DNA of 64,000 nt from Streptomyces sp. NBC_00554 (GCF_041431135.1 NZ_CP107799.1:2728001-2792000), one strand, 5' to 3'. Positions 1-9,541 are shown, numbered from the stretch's first letter. The notes: a model not told the origin generated them from the letters alone. Program-made: numbers and translations.

Positions 1-1
1 C

Positions 2-37
2 CTGCGGGACGGGGCGCGGCTGCCTGTCGCGGAGTGA
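2..37 (+). CDS. 3' end of an unidentified plus-strand gene
   Basis: The first bases can be read as the last eleven codons of a rightward gene that ends in TGA at 35-37. Nine of the eleven codons end in G or C, as expected for coding DNA here, and a strong hairpin follows seven bases later. The fragment is too short to identify a product. This is an inference from frame bias and the position of the terminator only. Confidence 0.4.
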   Translation: MRDGARLPVAE

Positions 38-43
38 ACAGAC

Positions 44-79
44 GTGTGCGGCCGGTCCCTCCAGGGGCCGGCCGCACAC
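44..79. terminator. bidirectional hairpin terminator
   Basis: GTGTGCGGCCGG at 44-55 pairs perfectly with CCGGCCGCACAC at 68-79 across a 12-base loop. It lies between the end of the putative rightward gene (37) and the stop of the leftward GH12 gene (91), so it can end transcription from both sides. Confidence 0.8.
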
Positions 80-90
80 TCATGCGTGGA

Positions 91-804
91 TCAACTGCTG
101 CTGACCGTCAGGTTGTTGGTGGTGAAGTCCAGACCGCCGGACGAGGAGGTGACCTCGTACCCGAACTGGACGTCGCCGATGGTCTCGTTGCCGAACCAGC
201 CCTTGGTGTCCTTGATCCACTTGAGGATCGGCAGGATCTGCACGGTGCCGGAGGACGAGTCCGAGGTGCGCAGGAACGAGAAGACCTCGTTCGCGCCGTT
301 GTTGCCCTTGTAGACGGTCCAGGTATGGCCGCCCAGCGTGACGTTGCCCTGCGAGGTGCCGAGGGGGCCGACGGCTCCGTTGTAGTTGACCCAGAGCATG
401 ATCTCGTAGTCGTAGTCGGTGTCCCAGATGTCGTACGAGGTGTTGTACGCGCCGGAGGACGGGACCGTGACGTTATAGCTGCTGGAGAGCGAACCCAGCG
501 AGGTGATCGTCTTGTTGATCACCTTCTTGGAGTTGGGGTACGACTTGATGCCGCCGGTGTTGGGGTGGTTGGCCCAGACTCCCCAGTTGGTACCGGAGTT
601 GGCCCAGATGCACTGGGAACCGGCTCCGGAGCCCCAGATGTTGTTGTAGAGCGTGTAGCCGTTCAGTGAGGTGTTGCCCCACTGGTCGCAGGAGCTCCAG
701 ACGGCGGCCTGGGCGGGGGCGGCGGCGACGCCTACGGTGACGCCGAGCGCGAGTGCGGGGGCCGTGAGGGCCTTGGCGATCCTGTTCAGTGTGCGACGTG
801 CCAT
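91..804 (-). CDS. secreted GH12 endoglucanase/xyloglucanase
   Basis: 237 aa. A secreted endo-beta-1,4-glucanase of glycoside hydrolase family 12, whose members retain configuration while cutting cellulose, mixed-linkage glucan or xyloglucan. Residues 1-34 form a Sec signal peptide with an APAQA cleavage region. The GH12 core fills the rest. The probable nucleophile is Glu134 in the YDYEIMLW motif, and the probable acid/base is Glu217 in QFGYE near the C terminus. There is no carbohydrate-binding module, so this is a minimal single-domain enzyme. ATG at 804 was chosen because GAAGGGA lies just upstream and the signal peptide starts there; the open frame extends much further without support. 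It is the last gene of the leftward run GH74-GH42-GH95-GH12, 35 bp after GH95, which favours xyloglucan as its substrate. That substrate is inferred from context. Confidence 0.9.
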   Translation of the reverse strand: MARRTLNRIAKALTAPALALGVTVGVAAAPAQAAVWSSCDQWGNTSLNGYTLYNNIWGSGAGSQCIWANSGTNWGVWANHPNTGGIKSYPNSKKVINKTITSLGSLSSSYNVTVPSSGAYNTSYDIWDTDYDYEIMLWVNYNGAVGPLGTSQGNVTLGGHTWTVYKGNNGANEVFSFLRTSDSSSGTVQILPILKWIKDTKGWFGNETIGDVQFGYEVTSSSGGLDFTTNNLTVSSS

Positions 805-839
805 GGGTGTCCCTTCCATGGGTGGGGGGATTGCGGCTG

Positions 840-3071
840 CTACTGCGGCCCCAGGCTGAGGACGCAGTCTTCTCCGGCGCGCAGGGAGAGCGGTCGCGCT
901 CCGGAGGAAGTCCTGAGATCGATGCGCAGGGTGCGGGCGGGACGGATGACGGCCGTGCGCTCCCCGGGGCTCCACGTCAGGTCGACCTCGGCGCCGAACC
1001 GGGTGCGGACACCGCGCAGTTGGCCGGTCGGGCAGGCCGTGGGGAGCGCCGGGAAGAGGACCAGGCGCTCGGGCGTGGACTGGATGAGCATCTCGATGAG
1101 GACCGCGGGGAGCGTGTGGGCCGCGTCGGCGTTGTAGACGTGGCGGCTGGGGTAGTGGCCGCTCATCAGGGAGACGTGGAAGAAGTCGCCTGCCAGGACG
1201 TTGCCGAGGGCTCCCGCCACCCGGTCGGCGTCGCGAAGCCGGGCCGCCACCAGGGCGTGGTGGAGGTGGCCGTGCGCGGAGTCGTTCTCGGCGCCGCGCA
1301 GTTCGAGGGCGCGATGGGCCGCCGTGGCCAGCTCGGGGGTGTCGTACGGGTTGATCTCGTCGAGCGGCCAGACGCCGTAGAGGTGGCTGAGATGCCGGTG
1401 GTCGTAGGTGTCGTCGAGCCCTGGCCAGGCCCATTCGGCGAGCGCGCCCTCGGCGTTGACGCGGTGCGGCGGCAGCCGGTCGGCGAGCGCGCGCCAGCGT
1501 TCGGCCTCGGGTCCCGGGTGGTAGTCGGCGGCCGTACGCAGGGCGTGGCGGGCCGCGGAGAGGTCCATGGCGGAGTTGAGGGTGACCCAGCTCGCGTTGG
1601 CGGGGCGGTTCTCCGGGGAGTACGAGGGGACGATCACGAGGTGGCCGTGCTTGTCGGTCCGGGTGAGGAAGTCCTCGTAGAAGTACGCCACTTCGGCGAG
1701 CGCGTCGGCCAGTCGCGGGTCGCGTGCGCCGCGGGTCTCGTCGTGGTCCACGAGGGGTTTCAGGAGCCAGTCGGCGCCGGCGGTCCACACATGCAGCGGG
1801 TATTCGCGGCTGAGGTGGTAGATGTGCCCGGACTCGCCGTCGGTGTGTGCGGGGGCGACGACTCCGCGGGTGCCGAAGATCGTCCGGGCGTTCTCGCGCC
1901 AGTCGGCCAACTGGCCGTGCACCAGGGCGGCGTGGGCCTCGGTCACCTCCGGCAGCGCTGCCGCTGCGGCGGAGGCAGTCTGCAGGTTGAGGTTGGCGTC
2001 GGTGGTGAACGCCCCGGACCAGGCGGTGTCCCAGTCGCCGGTCCACAGGCCGGTCAGGCGTGGCGGGAGCGTTCCGGCGGCGGAGAAAAGGTGGTGGCGG
2101 CCGGCCGCGAAGAGGCGTTCCAGGAGAGCTGGGCTCTTGGGGCGGCGGAGCAACTCCGAGCCGGGGAGGGCGCGTTCGGTGTCGTCGGCGCCGAGGTCGA
2201 GGGTGGTGCGGAGGTAGGCAGGGCGGTGGAGGGCGGTGTGTCGGGCGAGGAGGTGGGGGTACGCGTCCACGTCGTCGCCGGAGTCGGGCAGCAGGGCGCG
2301 CAGCTCGTGCGCCTCGGCGAGCGCGTCCAGCTCCCCGGTGTGCCGTCGTACGCGCGTGAGCAGGAGCAACGAGCGAGCGCCCTCGACGCGTAGACCAGGG
2401 AGGGCGGTCCGGGTTCGACCGCCGGTGACCACGGCGAGGGTGACCCCCGTGTATGCCAGGTCGCTGCCCGGGTAGCGGGCGCGCAGCGTGAGGAGCGCGC
2501 CCTCGGGGGTGAGAACCGAGCTGTGCCCCACCGCCAAGTTGCCTGGCGCGCCGGGCAGTCGGTGATCGAGGGCCACCTCGACAGTGAGGTCGGCGGCGGT
2601 CACGTACTGGACGACGACGTCGTCGGCGCGGGAGACGAAGACCTCGCTGCGCCGGTCACCGCAGTCGGCGCTGACGACGCCGGTGGTGAAGTCGGCGTCG
2701 CGCCGGTACGCGCGCCGCTGGACCGCCGGGCGGCGCAGCCGGACCTGGAAGGCGGGGTGGAAGGGCTGCACCCACAGCAGCGGCCGCCCGTCGGTGAAGT
2801 CCTCCCCGGCGGTGACGTCCCCGGCCAGCAACCGGTCCTGCACGTCGGAGAGTTGGCCGGCGAGAGCGGGCGGGCGGGCGTCCGCGCTGCCGTTGGGGCG
2901 GACCAGGGCGTGATGGTTGACGATGACCCGGTCGTCGTTCGGATCACCGAACACCATGGCGCCGTGTGTGCCGTTGCCGCTCAGGAAGGCGTCCTCCCAG
3001 CGGGCGGCGGGCGCGGGTTCCCAGGTGCCGTGAACCGGCCCTGGCTCCCGGTCCGCTGGAAGCGCGGTCAT
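840..3071 (-). CDS. GH95-family glycosidase, putative alpha-L-fucosidase
   Basis: 743 aa, with no signal peptide, so probably cytoplasmic. The N-terminal motif RWEDAFLSGNGTHGAMVFG (residues 24-42) is the hallmark of the GH95 beta-sandwich domain. The (alpha/alpha)6 barrel shows TDANLNLQTA near residue 357, where GH95 enzymes carry catalytic asparagines, then an EW pair (LAEWAWPG, about 541) and HRHLSHLYG (about 557). The usual downstream GW/W-K motif is replaced by a His-rich SAHGHLHHAL, so the substrate may differ from the classical 1,2-alpha-L-fucosides; GH95 also contains alpha-L-galactosidases. Its start ATG overlaps the TGA of the upstream GH42 gene (ATGA, 3068-3071), which indicates translational coupling. 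In a xyloglucan locus its likely job is to remove terminal fucose or galactose from imported oligosaccharides. Confidence 0.82.
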   Translation of the reverse strand: MTALPADREPGPVHGTWEPAPAARWEDAFLSGNGTHGAMVFGDPNDDRVIVNHHALVRPNGSADARPPALAGQLSDVQDRLLAGDVTAGEDFTDGRPLLWVQPFHPAFQVRLRRPAVQRRAYRRDADFTTGVVSADCGDRRSEVFVSRADDVVVQYVTAADLTVEVALDHRLPGAPGNLAVGHSSVLTPEGALLTLRARYPGSDLAYTGVTLAVVTGGRTRTALPGLRVEGARSLLLLTRVRRHTGELDALAEAHELRALLPDSGDDVDAYPHLLARHTALHRPAYLRTTLDLGADDTERALPGSELLRRPKSPALLERLFAAGRHHLFSAAGTLPPRLTGLWTGDWDTAWSGAFTTDANLNLQTASAAAAALPEVTEAHAALVHGQLADWRENARTIFGTRGVVAPAHTDGESGHIYHLSREYPLHVWTAGADWLLKPLVDHDETRGARDPRLADALAEVAYFYEDFLTRTDKHGHLVIVPSYSPENRPANASWVTLNSAMDLSAARHALRTAADYHPGPEAERWRALADRLPPHRVNAEGALAEWAWPGLDDTYDHRHLSHLYGVWPLDEINPYDTPELATAAHRALELRGAENDSAHGHLHHALVAARLRDADRVAGALGNVLAGDFFHVSLMSGHYPSRHVYNADAAHTLPAVLIEMLIQSTPERLVLFPALPTACPTGQLRGVRTRFGAEVDLTWSPGERTAVIRPARTLRIDLRTSSGARPLSLRAGEDCVLSLGPQ

Positions 3072-5035
3072 GGCGCGAGCACCGCCGCTCCATAGCGTTC
3101 CAGGCGTACGGAGCCGGTCACGGAGCCACTGGTGAGCAGGTCGCGGTGGGTGCCGGGCACCTCGACGGTCACCTCGTCGCGCCCGTGGTTGAGCAGGAAG
3201 AGCAGCTCACCGCGGCGTACGGCCTCAACGCCTGCGGGGACCCCCTCAAGCACCGGGCGGACTCCCACGCTGTCCGCCGCGTCCGCCAACAGGTCCCGCA
3301 GCGCGGCGGGTTCGGGGAGCGTGGAGAGGTACCGCGCACCGCCCTTGCGGAGTACCGCCGGCAGCCCGTCCAGCTCGCCGCCCTTGTAGACGGCCTCGGT
3401 CACGCCGTCCTCGGCCTCGATCTCCTCGGACCACAGCGTCCCCCGGAAGCCCTCGCACTCGACGGTCTCCCCCGCGTCCAGCGGCCACCACTCGTGCAGG
3501 GTGCGGATGCCGAACAGCTCGCGCAGCCGCTCGTCCATGCCGCCCGGGCGCACCCGGTCGTCCTCGTCGGCGACTCCGGTGAGGAAGCCGCAGACGAGGG
3601 TGCCCCCTCCTCGTACATACGCGAGGAGGTTGTCGATCGCCGCGTTCGTGAGCAGATACAGCTGCGGTACGACGACGAGCTTGTACGCGGAGAGGTCGTG
3701 CTCGGGGTGGGCGAAGGCGGTGGTGAGGTGGGCCTCCCAGAGGGCTCGGTGCCAAGCTCGTACGACCTGGGGGTAGTCGACCTCGGTGGAGAGACGGCCA
3801 TCCTGGGCGCCGGCCCACCAGGAGTTCCAGTCGTGCAGGATCACGATGTCCGCCTTGATGTGACTGCCCGTCACCTCGTCGCTGATGAGGGCGAGTTCGG
3901 CGCCGATCTGCTTGACCTCCTGGAAGGTGCGCCCGCGCTCCCCCGCGTGACTGACCATCCCCGAGTGGAACTTCTCCGCGCCCTGCCGGGACTGCCGCCA
4001 CTGGAAGTAGCAGACGGCGTCGGCGCCGCGCGCCACGGCCTGGAGGGACCAGAGACGATTGAGGCCGCGCGGCTTGGGGTGGTTCACCCCGCGCCAGTTG
4101 ACCGGCCCTGCGGCCTGTTCCATGAGTACCCAGGGGCCGCCCGCGGCCTGGGAACGCGTCATGTCCTGGACCAGCGCGGCACTCTGGGCGCCGAAGGGGT
4201 CGCGCGGGTCGGGATAGATGTCGACGGAGACGATGTCTTCCTCGGCGGCCCACTTCCACGCGTCCTGGCCCACCCACATCGGCATGAAGTTGCTGGTCAC
4301 AGGGATGTGCGGGGTGTGGCGGCGGACGATGTCCCGCTCGGCGGCGTAGCACTCCAGGAGCATGTCGGAGGTGTAGCGCTTGAAGTCGAGAACGTGCGTC
4401 GGGTTCTTCATGTAGTGGGCGTGGCGCGGCGGAAGCACCTCGTGCCAGCCGTCGTAGCCCTGGCTCCAGAAGGCCGTTCCCCAGGCCTCGTTGAGGGCCT
4501 CGACGGTGCCGTACTTGTCCTGGAGCCAGCGGCGGAAGGTGGCTGCCGCCTCGTCGCCGTAGTCGAAGGTGCAGTACTCGTTGTTGATGTGCCACATCGT
4601 GAGGGCGGGGTGGCTTCCGTAGCGGGCGGCCAGGTCCTCGGTGATGGCGGCGGCGTAGCGGCGGTAGGTGGCGCTGGAGTGCGAGAAGTGCTGGCGGCCG
4701 CCCCACCATTCGGTGCGCCCTTCCTCGTCCCGGGGCAGCGTCTCGGGGTGCAGGCGGCCCATCCACGGCGGGGGCGAGGAGGTGGGGGTCGCGAGGACGA
4801 CACCGATGCCGTTCTCGTGCATCAGGTCCATCAGCCGGTCGAGCCAGCCGAACTCCCGAGCCCCGGGCCGGGGTTCAAGTTTCGCCCAGGAGAAGACGCC
4901 GAGAGTGACGGAGTTGACGCCGGCCTCCTTCATGAGGCGTACGTCCTCGTGCCAGGTCTCCTCGGGCCACTGCTCGGGGTTGTAGTCGCCGCCGAAGAGG
5001 ATGCGGCCGCGGATCACGTCGTCGAGGTTCGGCAT
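3068..5035 (-). CDS. GH42 beta-galactosidase
   Basis: 655 aa, cytoplasmic. GH42 enzymes are retaining beta-galactosidases. The protein opens with FGGDYNPEQWPEETW, the GH42 signature after a short leader. The acid/base is Glu153 in HINNEYCTF and the nucleophile is Glu306 in LMEQAAGPVNW, both in canonical contexts. A trimerisation domain and a C-terminal beta-domain follow. ATG at 5035 was chosen because family homology starts there and because it overlaps the GH74 stop (TGATG); the open frame upstream reads antisense to GH74. The coupling on both sides (GH74 before, GH95 after) makes it part of a single transcript. By context it would remove beta-galactosyl decorations from xyloglucan oligosaccharides inside the cell. 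Confidence 0.92.
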   Translation of the reverse strand: MPNLDDVIRGRILFGGDYNPEQWPEETWHEDVRLMKEAGVNSVTLGVFSWAKLEPRPGAREFGWLDRLMDLMHENGIGVVLATPTSSPPPWMGRLHPETLPRDEEGRTEWWGGRQHFSHSSATYRRYAAAITEDLAARYGSHPALTMWHINNEYCTFDYGDEAAATFRRWLQDKYGTVEALNEAWGTAFWSQGYDGWHEVLPPRHAHYMKNPTHVLDFKRYTSDMLLECYAAERDIVRRHTPHIPVTSNFMPMWVGQDAWKWAAEEDIVSVDIYPDPRDPFGAQSAALVQDMTRSQAAGGPWVLMEQAAGPVNWRGVNHPKPRGLNRLWSLQAVARGADAVCYFQWRQSRQGAEKFHSGMVSHAGERGRTFQEVKQIGAELALISDEVTGSHIKADIVILHDWNSWWAGAQDGRLSTEVDYPQVVRAWHRALWEAHLTTAFAHPEHDLSAYKLVVVPQLYLLTNAAIDNLLAYVRGGGTLVCGFLTGVADEDDRVRPGGMDERLRELFGIRTLHEWWPLDAGETVECEGFRGTLWSEEIEAEDGVTEAVYKGGELDGLPAVLRKGGARYLSTLPEPAALRDLLADAADSVGVRPVLEGVPAGVEAVRRGELLFLLNHGRDEVTVEVPGTHRDLLTSGSVTGSVRLERYGAAVLAP

Positions 5036-7245
5036 CAGACGGGCTCCCCGTACTGGATTCCGCGCCCGTTGGTGGCGAGGTATACGCGGCCGTACACGCG
5101 TGGGTCGCCGACGACGACCTCGCCGATCCACCCCCACTGGTGGGCGTCGTCGTTGATCCGCACCCAGCTCTTCGCCTCGTCGTCGGAGCGGTAGACGGCG
5201 GTGATGGCCTCGGTCGAACCGACCTGATAGATCGCCGGGTAGTCGGCGCCGTCGGCCGCCTTGCCGAAGCCGAGGGTGTATGAGGCCCAGCAGCTGGCGA
5301 CCTTGGCGAAGCCGGCGCCACCGTCGGTGGACCGGTAGAGGCCGTTCCACTTGACCGAAACCCACAGGTCACCAGTGCGCCCGGGTGCCGCGACCAGCTT
5401 GAACTGGCTGTCCCCGGAGGGGAGACCGGATGCACGGGCAGTGAACGAAAGGCCACTGTCAGTGCTGACGTATAGCGTTCCTGTGTCGGTGTCGTACGCG
5501 TAGAAGAGCGTCGGGTCGGCCGGGTCGGCGACCGGCGTGGCGCCCTTCGGGAAGGAGGAGACCTCGGACCAGGTCGTGCCGTTGTCCGTCGAGCGGTGAG
5601 CTGCGTACTTCGTGCCGTCCCAGTGCACGAAGGACCACAGCAGTGCGCTGCCGTCGGCGTTGGTGGCGATCGGCCCCGGTGCACTCTTGGCGATGTCGGG
5701 CTGGGCCGCGAAGGGCGCCCAGGTCTGCCCGCCGTCGTTCGAGTACGCGCCGTTGCCGTTGTCGCCCCAGCCCGTCCGGACGACGTACGACGGCTTGGCC
5801 GCGGCCTGCGCGAGTCCCGTCGCCGACCCGAACACGGGGTTCGTCGCCATGCCGCGCGACGGAGACGCCGTGAGCCGCTCGTGGTACATCACGCCGATGT
5901 CCCCGAGTCCGCTGATCAGGTGCGCCTCCCCGGCCGGGGGCGAGATCAGCTGGCGCACGGCCGTCTCCTCCAGACCGCGGATCTGCGGAGCCCAGCGCTT
6001 GAGGTCACGGGTGCCGTAGAGGGTCGCGCCGGTCCCGTACACGATGCGCTTCGAGTCGTACGGGTCCACGGCCAGCGCCTGGATCCACCAGCCGAACTTC
6101 GGCTTGTCACCTCCCCAGTTGAGGAAAGGAGTCTCCGATACGTCGAACACGGCAGCGTCCTTGAGGGACGTCCAGGTACGGCCGCCGTCCGTGGTCCGGA
6201 ACAGGGTGTCGACGTCCGCCCAGCGGTTGTTGGTGGAGACGACGACGGTGCCGGCGCGGCAGGCGTCGACGGCGACCCCGCCGTAGCCGAAGGTGTCCGC
6301 CGACCCGTCGGACGTGGTGCCACCGGGCTTCACCGGCGTCACGTCGGTCCACTTGCCGGTCGTGGTGCGCAGCTTGTGCACGCTGCCGTCGGACTGGCCG
6401 TTGGGGCCGGGGGCGTTGGCGTACGTCACGTACAGCTCGCGGGTGTGCGCGTCGTACGCGGCGCGGACCGGGACCTTGGCGGAGGTGCCGGAGGGCTGCC
6501 CGGGTACGGCCTGCCAGGTGGTGCCGTCGGTCGTGCGGTACAGGTTCGCCGTGCCCGAGGTGCCGTCGCCGTCGCCCCAGCCGGCGTAGACGGCGCGCCC
6601 TGCCGCGACGAGGAAGACGACGCCCTGCCCGGACGCGTTCGCGGTCGCCGGGAAGCCGGTGACGGGGGCCCAAGTGGCGCCCCGGTCGCTCGACTTGAGC
6701 AACCCGTCGTGCCGCGTCCCCAGCCACAGGACGTCGCTGTCGCGCGGGTCAACGAGGAGGCGCTCCCCGGCGCCCCGGCCGTCCTCGTTGGCGCCGAGCT
6801 TCACGCCCAGGTCGGTCCGGGTCCAGGTGGCACCGCGGTCCTCGGAACGCAGGACAGCGCCGTTGCCCGCCCACGCCTGGGCGTACGTGCCGAGCGCGGC
6901 GTAGAGCCGGTCGGGGTGCCCCGGGTCGACCGCGAGCGCCTCCACACCGAGGAGGTTCCAGTCGTCCCAGCCGAGGTGGTCGGTGAGCGGGGTCCAGCGC
7001 CCGGCCCCGTCGTCCCAGCGGTAGGCGCCGCCGATGTCGGTGCGGGCGTAGGCGAGTCCGCGTACGGCGGGGTGGAAGAGGACGCCGGTGATGAAACCGG
7101 TCCCGCCGATGACGGCGTTGCGCCAGCGGTACGCGGCGCCTTCGGCGGCATGGGCGCGGTTCCCGAGCGCGGGAACGGCGGTGAGCGCGGCCGCGACAGC
7201 GGTTCCGGCAAGAACGGCTCGTCTGCTCAGGCGGGGCGTGCGCAT
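5035..7245 (-). CDS. secreted GH74 xyloglucan-specific endoglucanase
   Basis: 736 aa. GH74 enzymes are inverting xyloglucanases built of two seven-bladed beta-propellers. The N terminus carries a Tat-type signal (SRRAVLAGT, residues 7-15) ending near residue 34. The catalytic Asp pair is visible as Asp70 in YARTDIGGAYRW and the Asp in SGLGDIGVMYH near residue 460. Repeated propeller motifs such as SEDRGATWTR, SSDRGATWAP and STDNGTTWSE recur through the chain. There is no C-terminal carbohydrate-binding module, unlike many secreted GH74 enzymes. It lies 220 bp downstream of the ABC permeases and its stop overlaps the GH42 start. This is the strongest evidence that the whole locus is aimed at xyloglucan. 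Confidence 0.93.
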   Translation of the reverse strand: MRTPRLSRRAVLAGTAVAAALTAVPALGNRAHAAEGAAYRWRNAVIGGTGFITGVLFHPAVRGLAYARTDIGGAYRWDDGAGRWTPLTDHLGWDDWNLLGVEALAVDPGHPDRLYAALGTYAQAWAGNGAVLRSEDRGATWTRTDLGVKLGANEDGRGAGERLLVDPRDSDVLWLGTRHDGLLKSSDRGATWAPVTGFPATANASGQGVVFLVAAGRAVYAGWGDGDGTSGTANLYRTTDGTTWQAVPGQPSGTSAKVPVRAAYDAHTRELYVTYANAPGPNGQSDGSVHKLRTTTGKWTDVTPVKPGGTTSDGSADTFGYGGVAVDACRAGTVVVSTNNRWADVDTLFRTTDGGRTWTSLKDAAVFDVSETPFLNWGGDKPKFGWWIQALAVDPYDSKRIVYGTGATLYGTRDLKRWAPQIRGLEETAVRQLISPPAGEAHLISGLGDIGVMYHERLTASPSRGMATNPVFGSATGLAQAAAKPSYVVRTGWGDNGNGAYSNDGGQTWAPFAAQPDIAKSAPGPIATNADGSALLWSFVHWDGTKYAAHRSTDNGTTWSEVSSFPKGATPVADPADPTLFYAYDTDTGTLYVSTDSGLSFTARASGLPSGDSQFKLVAAPGRTGDLWVSVKWNGLYRSTDGGAGFAKVASCWASYTLGFGKAADGADYPAIYQVGSTEAITAVYRSDDEAKSWVRINDDAHQWGWIGEVVVGDPRVYGRVYLATNGRGIQYGEPV

Positions 7246-7284
7246 GACATACCTCGTTAGGGAAGAGGGGGTGAGGAGAGCGAC

Positions 7285-7332
7285 CCTTCAGGGGCGCGGG
7301 GAACTGCGCGACCAGCCACGAACAGCCCGCGG
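7285..7332. repeat. Streptomyces-type dispersed intergenic GC repeat
   Basis: The 220-bp gap between the permease gene and GH74 holds no gene. It contains a segment with the core GGGGCGCGGGGAACTGCGCG followed by accagcc and a GC-rich second half, a sequence I recognise as a common intergenic element in Streptomyces chromosomes. It may fold and separate transporter from enzyme expression. A GAGG Shine-Dalgarno for GH74 lies at the other end of the gap. Confidence 0.6.
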
Positions 7333-7465
7333 GGAACAAGCGACCGGAGTGACACGGCGAACTCCGCGGAGCGAACCCGTTGGGTGCCGCCACGGCCGAC
7401 CGCCGATCAGGGGCAGGTCGACCGCAGCGGCGGACAGGGGGCCGGAGATGGACGGCTGACGCAAG

Positions 7466-8431
7466 TCAGCCCTTCACCGCTCCGGTGAGCATGCCCTTCT
7501 TGAAGTGGCGCTGGACGAAGGGCGAGAGGAAGGCGACGGGCAGCAGCGCCAACACCATGACCGCCATCTGCACGGCGAGCGCCGACAGTTGGCCCGTCTT
7601 GATGGCCTGGCCCATGCCGACCGGGGGCTCCTGCTTCTGCACGAGCTGGATCATGACGTTCTGCAGCGGCATCATGTCCTGGTCGCTCAGATAGATCGAC
7701 GCGTTGAACCAGGCGCTCCAGTACCCGACGGCGTAGAAGAGCGTGATCACCGCGATGACCGCGCGGGAGAGCGGCATCACGATCGTCCAGAGGATCCGCC
7801 AGTCCCCCGCGCCGTCGATCCGCGCGCTGTCGGTGAGCTCCGGCGAGATGCCCATGAAGAACCCGCGCAGCACCAGGATGTTGAAGACGCTGATCGCGCT
7901 CGGCAGGATCAGCGCGAGATACGAGTCCGTCAGCCCCAGCGCCTGCACCAGCAGATACGTGGGGATGAGGCCGGCGCCGAAGAACATCGTCGCCAGCAGG
8001 GTCATCAGGAACCAGCGGTGTCCGATCGTGCCGATGCGGGAGAGCCCGTACGCCGCGAGGATGGACACCGCCATCGAGAACAGTGTGCCGACGAGCGTGA
8101 CACCCAGGCTGACGAGCGTGGCGCGGGTGACCTGGCCGCCGCTCAGCAGCTCCTGGTAGGCGATGAAGGTGATGCCCTTGGGGATCACCACCAGGCCTCC
8201 GGCTTCGGTGATCACCTTCTTCGAGGACAGGCTGGTGACGACGACGATCCACAGCGGGAACAGGACGCCGAGGCAGGCGCCGGCCAGGACGATGCCCTTG
8301 CCCGCGAGCCCGGCCTTGCTCGGCTCCTCCTCCCAGACGGGCCTCGGCGGGGCCGCCCAGCGGCCGGGGGCCTGCGGCGGCCGTTCTTCGGAGACGGAGG
8401 TCGCGGAGGACTCCGCGGTCACGGCACTCAC
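7466..8431 (-). CDS. ABC sugar transporter permease 2 (MalG/YtcP-like)
   Basis: 321 aa inner-membrane permease of a carbohydrate ABC importer. After a Pro-rich cytoplasmic leader of about 45 residues there are six predicted membrane spans. The conserved EAA-type loop is readable as ELTDSARIDGAGDWRILWTI, the contact site for the ATPase. The N-terminal half resembles the LplC/YtcP type that accompanies LplA-like binding proteins. GTG at 8431 was chosen because it overlaps the TGA of the preceding permease (GTGA, 8428-8431). A second in-frame GTG at 8422 is possible. No ATPase gene accompanies it, which fits streptomycete sugar importers that share the MsiK ATPase. Confidence 0.9.
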   Translation of the reverse strand: MSAVTAESSATSVSEERPPQAPGRWAAPPRPVWEEEPSKAGLAGKGIVLAGACLGVLFPLWIVVVTSLSSKKVITEAGGLVVIPKGITFIAYQELLSGGQVTRATLVSLGVTLVGTLFSMAVSILAAYGLSRIGTIGHRWFLMTLLATMFFGAGLIPTYLLVQALGLTDSYLALILPSAISVFNILVLRGFFMGISPELTDSARIDGAGDWRILWTIVMPLSRAVIAVITLFYAVGYWSAWFNASIYLSDQDMMPLQNVMIQLVQKQEPPVGMGQAIKTGQLSALAVQMAVMVLALLPVAFLSPFVQRHFKKGMLTGAVKG

Positions 8432-9537
8432 TTCTTGTACACCCCCTGCTCGCCCATGAGATGGGCCACCTTGTTCGCCGCGAGGACAAGGCCGAGACTG
8501 ACCACGCCCTTGATCAGGCCCGCCGCTGCGGCGTAACTGAAGTCCTGGTTGCGGACGCCGTTCCACCACACATAGGTGTCGAGGACCTCCGCCGCGCCCG
8601 GCCCGACCGCGTCCCGTTGCAGCAGGATCTGTTCGAAGCCGACCGTGAGCGCGTCGCCGACGCGCAGCACCAGGAGCAGGGCGATCACCGGGCGCAGCGC
8701 GGGCAGCGTGACGTGCCACATCCGGCGCCACCGCCCGGCCCCGTCCATCGCCGAGGCCTCGTACAGGTCGGGGCTCACGGAGGCCAGCGCGGCGAGGAAG
8801 ACGATGATGCCCCAGCCCGCGTCCTTCCAGACGCCCTCGGACGTCACCAGGAACTTGAAGATCCCCGGGTCGGTCATCAGGTCGAAGCCCTCGTACCCGT
8901 GCTGCCGCAGGGTCTGCGCGATGATGCCGGCGCCGCCGAAGATCTGCTGGAAGACGGTGATGACCAGCACCCAGGAGAAGAAGTGCGGCAGGTAGAGGAT
9001 CGCCTGCGACACCGCCCGCACCCGGGGCCTGATCACGCTGTTGATGAGCAGCGCGAGCAGGATCGGGATGGGGAAGAAGAGCACCAGTTGGAGGGAGAAC
9101 AGTACGAGGGTGTTCTGGACGGCGTCCCAGAACGCCGAGTCCTCGAAGAGCCGCGTGAACTGCTCGAAGCCGACCCAGGGGCTCTCGAAGACGGCGATGA
9201 ATCCGTTGTCGCTGATGTACGGGTCGTACTCCTGGAAGGCGACGACGTTGCCCAGGATCGGTATGTAGTTGAAGAGCAGGACCAGCAGGATCGCCGGCAG
9301 CGTCATCAGGATCAGTGTGCGGTCCCGTTTGAGGCGGGTCCTGAAGGTGCCGCCTTTTTTCGAGGCCTTGGATGCTTTCGAAGCCTTCGAGGCCGTGGCG
9401 ACGACTGCAGACTCGGCGCCCTTGGCCATGCTTCGCGCGGCGGACGACGGCGCGGGGCCGTCATCCGTATCCGTCGTATCCGTCACCGAAGAAGGCACTG
9501 CGCCCGCGGCGGCGCCCGGAGTGGTGCTGTGTGCCAC
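8428..9537 (-). CDS. ABC sugar transporter permease 1 (LplB-like)
   Basis: 369 aa membrane permease partner of the downstream gene. A long low-complexity cytoplasmic leader (about 70 residues) contains a KASKASKASKK tract followed by TFRTRLKRDRTLI. Six membrane spans follow, starting with the span that contains LPAILLVLLFNYIPIL, and the EAA-type loop DLYEASAMDGAGRWRRMWHV. GTG at 9537 lies four bases after the stop of the binding-protein gene and has AGGGG upstream within that gene. Internal ATG starts exist (for example the MAKGAES segment), so the leader length is uncertain. Gene order binding protein, permease, permease is standard for this family. Confidence 0.88.
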   Translation of the reverse strand: MAHSTTPGAAAGAVPSSVTDTTDTDDGPAPSSAARSMAKGAESAVVATASKASKASKASKKGGTFRTRLKRDRTLILMTLPAILLVLLFNYIPILGNVVAFQEYDPYISDNGFIAVFESPWVGFEQFTRLFEDSAFWDAVQNTLVLFSLQLVLFFPIPILLALLINSVIRPRVRAVSQAILYLPHFFSWVLVITVFQQIFGGAGIIAQTLRQHGYEGFDLMTDPGIFKFLVTSEGVWKDAGWGIIVFLAALASVSPDLYEASAMDGAGRWRRMWHVTLPALRPVIALLLVLRVGDALTVGFEQILLQRDAVGPGAAEVLDTYVWWNGVRNQDFSYAAAAGLIKGVVSLGLVLAANKVAHLMGEQGVYKK

Positions 9538-9541
9538 TTCG

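Noticed and set aside
805..2046. N-terminal extension of the GH12 frame to a 651-residue protein
   Set aside because: The extension overlaps GH95 in another phase, has no recognisable domain, and a perfect signal peptide starts at 804.
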